From DATBRC01 sp036560485 (GTDB lineage: Bacteria; Pseudomonadota; Gammaproteobacteria; Burkholderiales; Burkholderiaceae_D): DNA of 64,000 nucleotides. The DNA lies in the NCBI GenBank assembly GCA_036560485.1, contig DATBRC010000037.1:38404-102403 (forward strand). The letters run 5' to 3'. The translations under genes were made by a program, and so were the position numbers. The notes under the pieces were generated by a model. It was not told the DNA's origin. It did no database searches and worked only from the letters and a program-made list of their open reading frames with translations. Below are positions 62,763 through 64,000 of the stretch, piece after piece (positions within the stretch are counted from its first letter, which is position 1; every line of letters begins with the position of its first letter).

Positions 62763-63935
62763 TTAATCGCATCTTTTTATGTGATGCAAGTCGATCGTGC
62801 CAAGGTGATGATGCGCGAAGTACAAATCGAAGTGACCATCTCTGTGTCGAATCGGCCTTGCCGCAATACGGTGCGTGTGCAGCGTATTGGAAACACGAAA
62901 TCGACGTCCATCCAATATGATTTTTCCATCCCATCCGACCGTGATCACGATATCGCTATCCGGATAGACAATCTCCGGTAGGCGCTCCGGGTAACTAAAC
63001 GGACTTGGCCGATAGCGTTTGACCGGTGTTGCCATGGCAATGGCTTCGTGTGGACGCTCATGGTTATACACGGCGCGCCAACGATCAAATGCGATTTGTG
63101 TTTCCTCCAGATCACGAAAATAGCGCCCCTGCAGCACTTCGGCTTTCAACGTCCGGTGAAAGCGCTCTTCCTTGCCATTGGTTTGCGGATGGGCAGGACG
63201 GCTATGGCTGATGCGGATGCCGAGCTGGATCAGCCATAGCGCCAACTTCGTCAAGCCACGTTCATGTTTGGACGGGCATCCCCAAGGGGCGCCGTTATCG
63301 GTATTGATTCTCAACGGCATGCCATAACGGCGAAATACTTCGACTAACGCCTGCTGCACCGTCTCATGGTTCGGTCGTGCACAAGCCTTGAGCACGATGT
63401 TGTAACGGGAATGGTCATCGAGCACGGTCAGCGGATGGCAGGTCGCCTTGTTGGTCTCGAAGTAGCCTTTGAAATCCATTTGCCATAAATCATTGGGGGC
63501 GGGATGCTCAAAGCGCTTCCAGGGTGTGCTTTGTTCACTGGCTTGCTGACCGATAAGGCAGTGACGATGCAGGATGCGCGTGACCGTGCTGGGGGTGGGA
63601 ACCTCTTGGTGTCCCAGATCCAGCAAGCGGCGATGAATCTTGCGCCCGCCCCAACTAGCATGCTCGATGCGCAACGCGATCACCAATTCTTCCATTGCTT
63701 CACACGTGCGGTGCGGGGTGTGCAGTGGGCGTCGCGATCGATCTACCAATTTGGCTTGGCTATCTTGCGCTGCACGTTCAAGCCATTTGTAACCGGTCTT
63801 GCGGCTGATGCCAAAGCGCTTGCATAGTGCGCTCAGATTCACGTCTTCTTGCCGCGCTAATGAGATAAATTCTTGACGAAGTGTGGGCATATCAACAGGG
63901 TTCCAGGGCATGGTGGCGAATCCTTTGGGCATCAA
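62763..63935 (-). CDS. IS481-family transposase
   Basis: This 390-residue protein has an N-terminal helix-turn-helix (about 20-60; LSALCKRFGISRKTGYKWLERA) and an rve/DDE domain with the first Asp in LWQMDFKG, the second in INTDNGAPW and the Glu in NGKEERFHRTLK. A C-terminal beta-rich tail (about 300-390) follows. IS481 transposases with this HTH-DDE order cut and paste the element. The frame is complete. Starts at 63935, 63911 or 63890 are possible. Confidence 0.92.
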   Translation of the reverse strand: MMPKGFATMPWNPVDMPTLRQEFISLARQEDVNLSALCKRFGISRKTGYKWLERAAQDSQAKLVDRSRRPLHTPHRTCEAMEELVIALRIEHASWGGRKIHRRLLDLGHQEVPTPSTVTRILHRHCLIGQQASEQSTPWKRFEHPAPNDLWQMDFKGYFETNKATCHPLTVLDDHSRYNIVLKACARPNHETVQQALVEVFRRYGMPLRINTDNGAPWGCPSKHERGLTKLALWLIQLGIRISHSRPAHPQTNGKEERFHRTLKAEVLQGRYFRDLEETQIAFDRWRAVYNHERPHEAIAMATPVKRYRPSPFSYPERLPEIVYPDSDIVITVGWDGKIILDGRRFRVSNTLHTHRIAARPIRHRDGHFDLYFAHHHLGTIDLHHIKRCD

Positions 63936-64000
63936 TCGAATGAGTCCAAAGTGTTACCCATGTCCCGGCACAGTTGTTACCTATGTCTCCGGTCTATACA

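Larger units (their letters stand above)
62688..64000. mobile_element. IS481-family insertion sequence
   Basis: The element starts TGTATAGACCGGAGACATAG at 62688 and the complementary end reaches base 64000, the window edge, giving about 1313 bp. The right end (63951-64000) matches the left end except that the left end carries an extra 23-bp tandem unit. One transposase gene fills it on the minus strand. The target duplication cannot be checked because the right flank is outside the window. No stop or frameshift is seen in the transposase. Confidence 0.88.

Overview
The window looks like the chromosome of a betaproteobacterium of the Oxalobacteraceae type (Herminiimonas/Janthinobacterium relatives). 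This is an inference from the combined gene content: an MSHA pilus locus, a class I PHA synthase with PhaR, paired cyanophycin synthetases, BamD divergent from RluD, and a PbpC/alpha-2-macroglobulin pair. No rRNA or tRNA gene was seen. The only RNA element recognised is a group II intron.

Layout. 1-15961: a nearly complete MSHA-type (mannose-sensitive haemagglutinin) type IV pilus locus, in the order mshG(end)-prepilin-pilin-pilin-C-D-O-P-Q and then I-I2-J-K-L-M-N. The pilin/adhesin half comes before the machinery half, the reverse of the usual order. 16010-19314 (minus): a double-receiver response regulator, a degenerate HD-GYP protein and a YbdL-type aminotransferase. 19405-22842: a PIN-domain gene, bamD, rluD, pgeF, and pieces of a dispersed inverted repeat. 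22843-25696: a small membrane protein, then phaC and phaR with a likely PhaR operator between them. 25903-28838: a group II intron with an intact reverse transcriptase/HNH maturase, sitting between the -10 box and the start codon of rimO. 30240-35401: metC, then a patatin-like phospholipase gene reduced to its two ends around a hybrid histidine kinase gene, then a second copy of the last 274 bp of metC. 35398-43952: dedA, a cyanophycin-associated DUF1854 protein and ABC transporter (minus), and divergently two cyanophycin synthetase genes, the first with a mutated Mur-ligase P-loop. 43977-45601: a hypothetical, yceI and a DUF1272 protein. 45921-49681: a gluconate-dehydrogenase-like oxidoreductase (gamma subunit, GMC flavoprotein, dihaem cytochrome c) followed by a HiPIP. 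49816-50078: a 53-residue membrane peptide gene with a perfect FNR box upstream. 50128-58120 (minus): a 1960-residue alpha-2-macroglobulin followed by penicillin-binding protein 1C. 58237-62531: an AT-rich patch, a broken ABC ATPase gene, an FNT-family transporter, a nested repeat, and a PP2C phosphatase/Ser-Thr kinase fusion. 62688-64000: an IS481-family element ending exactly at the window edge.

How the genes work together. Three themes stand out. First, a surface-adhesion apparatus (MSHA pilus with a very large lectin-bearing MshQ) lies next to signalling genes whose HD-GYP member has lost its HD pair. Second, there are carbon and nitrogen storage systems: PHA (phaC/phaR) and cyanophycin (cphA plus a CphA2-like partner and a transporter). 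Third, a periplasmic oxidase chain is followed by a small gene that is probably oxygen-controlled. The window also records much rearrangement: a retroelement in a housekeeping leader, two inverted repeats with a related core but different arms, an interrupted phospholipase gene, a partial metC duplication, and an IS copy with an asymmetric tandem duplication in one end.
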